Assembly: GCA_902618015.1 (NCBI GenBank) | Contig: CACMYX010000001.1 | Coordinates: 186,001 to 250,000, forward strand | Source: an uncultured Alphaproteobacteria bacterium | GTDB taxonomy: Bacteria > Pseudomonadota > Alphaproteobacteria > HIMB59 > GCA-002718135 | Length of the DNA stretch: 64,000 nt | Reading direction: 5' to 3' | Shown: positions 62,553 to 64,000 of the stretch, one piece after another | Position numbering within the stretch: position 1 is the first letter of the stretch | Layout: every line of letters begins with the position of its first letter | The notes under the pieces: model-generated | The model's database searches: none | Seen by the model: only the letters and a program-made list of their open reading frames with translations | Told to the model about the DNA's origin: nothing | Made by a program: the position numbers and the translations under genes

Positions 62553-62690
62553 TTCTATTCACATGTATATAAAAAAAATGCTGGAAATCATTGATTTTTT
62601 TTAAAAATTTGCAGTTTTATCTTTTTTAATACATATATTTAGTATATTAAACCTTTTTTAAGCTACTAAATGTAGTAATGGAGTTTGATT

Positions 62691-63161
62691 ATGCCTTGGG
62701 ATGATAATAATGTAGCAAAACTTAGAGATTTATGGGACCAAGGTCTACCTACAGCTCAAATTGGAAAATTATTAGGTTTCACCAAAAACGCAGTGGTTGG
62801 AAAAGCTCATAGAATTGGACTCGAGAGAAGACCATCACCTATAAGAAGAACAGCTGTTAAGCCTGATCGAAAAAAAGCTAGATCTCCAGTAATGCCAAAA
62901 TTAAATTTTGAAAGCACCAAAGAACCAGAGATTGTCTCTAAAGAGCCTGCTGTTTTCCAACCGGTTGTTAAAAATATATTCACTGCAGCTGCAAAGAGAG
63001 GTTGTGAATGGCCTGAAGGTCATCCTGATGAAGCTGACTTTCGTTTTTGTGGTAAAGATAGATTTGAAGATAAGCCTTATTGTTTAGATCATTGTGCTGT
63101 TGCATATGTTGTTCCTGAAAAAGAAGAAAACGAAAAGACAGAATTAAATAATACGATTTAA
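62691..63161 (+). CDS. gcrA: GcrA family cell-cycle regulator
   Basis: A sigma70-associated transcription factor restricted to Alphaproteobacteria; in Caulobacter it works with CcrM methylation of GANTC sites. The 156-aa protein has the N-terminal helix-turn-helix MPWDDNNVAKLRDLWDQGLP, then AQIGKLLGFTKNAVVGKAHRIG, and the C-terminal CEWPEGHPDEADFRFCGK with several cysteines that resembles the sigma-binding part. The ATG at 62691 preceded by GGAG was chosen over a TTG at 62685. Confidence 0.92.
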   Translation: MPWDDNNVAKLRDLWDQGLPTAQIGKLLGFTKNAVVGKAHRIGLERRPSPIRRTAVKPDRKKARSPVMPKLNFESTKEPEIVSKEPAVFQPVVKNIFTAAAKRGCEWPEGHPDEADFRFCGKDRFEDKPYCLDHCAVAYVVPEKEENEKTELNNTI

Positions 63162-63211
63162 TAATAATAAAAATTCTAGAAATAAAAATTCTTCCTGTTA
63201 TCTAATAAAAT

Positions 63212-64000
63212 ATGAAAGATGAGAGAGTTAATTCTGTATTTACTCCTATTCTAATTGGAGGAAGTTTAATTCTTTTAATAAGTTTTGCAATTCGTTCAAC
63301 ATTTGGCCTATTTCAAATTCCTATTGCGTCTGATTTTTTATGGAACCGTTCAGAATTTTCTCTTGCCATTGCTATTCAAAATTTAGCTTGGGGGGTAGGT
63401 ACTCCACTATTTAGTGCTTTTGCCGAAAAATTTGGTGATAGAAAAGCAATAGCGCTAGGCTTAATTCTTTATGCAATTGGAATTTTCATAAGTAGTACTG
63501 CTACGACTCCAGAGGCGCATCAAACTTTAAACCTATTAATTGGTTTTGGTATAGCTGGTAGTGGTTTTGGTCCAATTTTAGCAGTAGTTGGAAGAGTCAC
63601 ATCTCCAGAAAAAAGATCTTTAGCACTAGGTATTACAACTGCTGCAGGGTCGGCTGGACAAGTGGTTGGTCCACCACTTGCTTCTATTCTATTATCATTT
63701 TTGCCTTGGTCTTCAGTGTTTGAAATCTTTTCAATTATATTATTAATAACACTGATTCTTGTTCCAATTTTAAAAACAGAATTATCAAATACAAATATTA
63801 ATAATGAAAATGAAAAAATTACTGATGCTGTATTTGTTGCATTAAAAGATCCAACATACTCAATGTTGTTCTTTGGTTTTTTTTCTTGCGGTTTTCAGTT
63901 AGCATTTATTACTGCACATTTTCCAGCATTTATTGTTGAATCTAGTAGTCCAATTATAGAAGGAAGTTTAATAAGTTTGGTTTGTAATTCTGTAGAAGGT
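63212..64000 (+). CDS. MFS transporter (partial at right edge)
   Basis: The first 263 codons of a major facilitator protein that runs off the window. The start MKDERVNSVFTPILIGGSLI leads into about seven helices. FAEKFGDRKAIALGLILYA matches the helix 2-3 loop signature (G-x3-D-R-x) and LNLLIGFGIAGSGFGPILAV the following helices. The pattern is that of the oxalate/formate or monocarboxylate-like subgroup, similar in style to the MFS gene at 41623 but not obviously a recent duplicate. Substrate unknown. Confidence 0.82.
   Translation, partial: MKDERVNSVFTPILIGGSLILLISFAIRSTFGLFQIPIASDFLWNRSEFSLAIAIQNLAWGVGTPLFSAFAEKFGDRKAIALGLILYAIGIFISSTATTPEAHQTLNLLIGFGIAGSGFGPILAVVGRVTSPEKRSLALGITTAAGSAGQVVGPPLASILLSFLPWSSVFEIFSIILLITLILVPILKTELSNTNINNENEKITDAVFVALKDPTYSMLFFGFFSCGFQLAFITAHFPAFIVESSSPIIEGSLISLVCNSVEG

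Overview
The window is 64 kb of AT-rich, densely packed bacterial chromosome, and almost all of it is core metabolism and housekeeping. Gene content and order point to an Alphaproteobacterium. The evidence is the GcrA cell-cycle regulator, the runs metX-metW, rplU-rpmA-obgE-proB-proA-nadD-rsfS, atpHAGDC, sdhCDAB-mdh-sucCD-sucAB-lpd, rpsP-rimM-trmD-rplS-leuCDB-asd and dapF-mtaB-ftsY, and a SAM-II-type riboswitch ahead of metX. Very low GC, tiny intergenic gaps and many 1-8 nt gene overlaps suggest a streamlined marine lineage (SAR11-like or HIMB59/AEGEAN-169-like). That placement is inference; a marker-gene tree would settle it. I saw no insertion sequence, prophage, CRISPR array or rRNA.

Layout. 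1-1632: a multidomain hydroxyacyl-CoA dehydrogenase cut by the left edge. 1737-5748: argH, a small lipoprotein, lysA, a zinc-ribbon membrane protein and plsC. 5745-10792: aromatic amino acid genes (tyrA and a chorismate mutase-aminotransferase fusion) divergent from metX-metW-gloB. 10873-17715: ribosomal proteins, obgE, proline and NAD synthesis, rsfS, ctpA and rppH. 17728-24621: the F1 ATP synthase operon and priA. 24685-26228: a transaldolase-family aldolase, DUF484 and DUF1737. 26229-39141: one long minus-strand block encoding the succinate-to-2-oxoglutarate half of the TCA cycle. 39142-39469: a 328-base gap with a candidate structured RNA and sdh promoter elements. 39470-43494: a hydrolase, zapE, a 46-aa small gene, an MFS transporter and a family 5 uracil-DNA glycosylase. 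43528-49562: DUF924, an ABC sugar-type importer without its ATPase, a nucleoside hydrolase and a methylthioribose kinase. 49616-49690: tRNA-Arg(UCG). 49692-57622: asd, leuBDC, rplS, trmD, rimM, rpsP and ffh. 57820-61354: dapF, mtaB, ftsY, yciB. 61356-64000: pgk, gcrA and an MFS transporter cut by the right edge.

How the genes fit together. The TCA block converts 2-oxoglutarate to oxaloacetate through OdhAB-Lpd, SucCD, SdhABCD and Mdh, and ATP synthase is nearby. The amino-acid genes cover arginine, lysine, Phe/Tyr, methionine, proline, leucine and the aspartate-semialdehyde branch point. The SAM-II element should tie metX to SAM level. The only accessory-looking section is 44-49.6 kb, where a sugar-type importer, a nucleoside hydrolase and MtnK together suggest uptake or salvage of nucleosides or methylthioribose.

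Most notable points: the chorismate mutase-HisC fusion; the SAM-II riboswitch; the candidate structured RNA and 32-nt direct repeats before the sdh operon; exact 57-bp tandem repeats in rpsP whose motif recurs in rplS; the 46-aa coupled small gene; the ATPase-less importer beside MTA/MTR-type salvage genes; and the absence of ftsEX, envC, rlmH and xerC from the places where relatives usually carry them. I found no clear wholly new system. The 39.1-39.5 kb RNA region and the 44-49.6 kb cluster are the best candidates for something undescribed.
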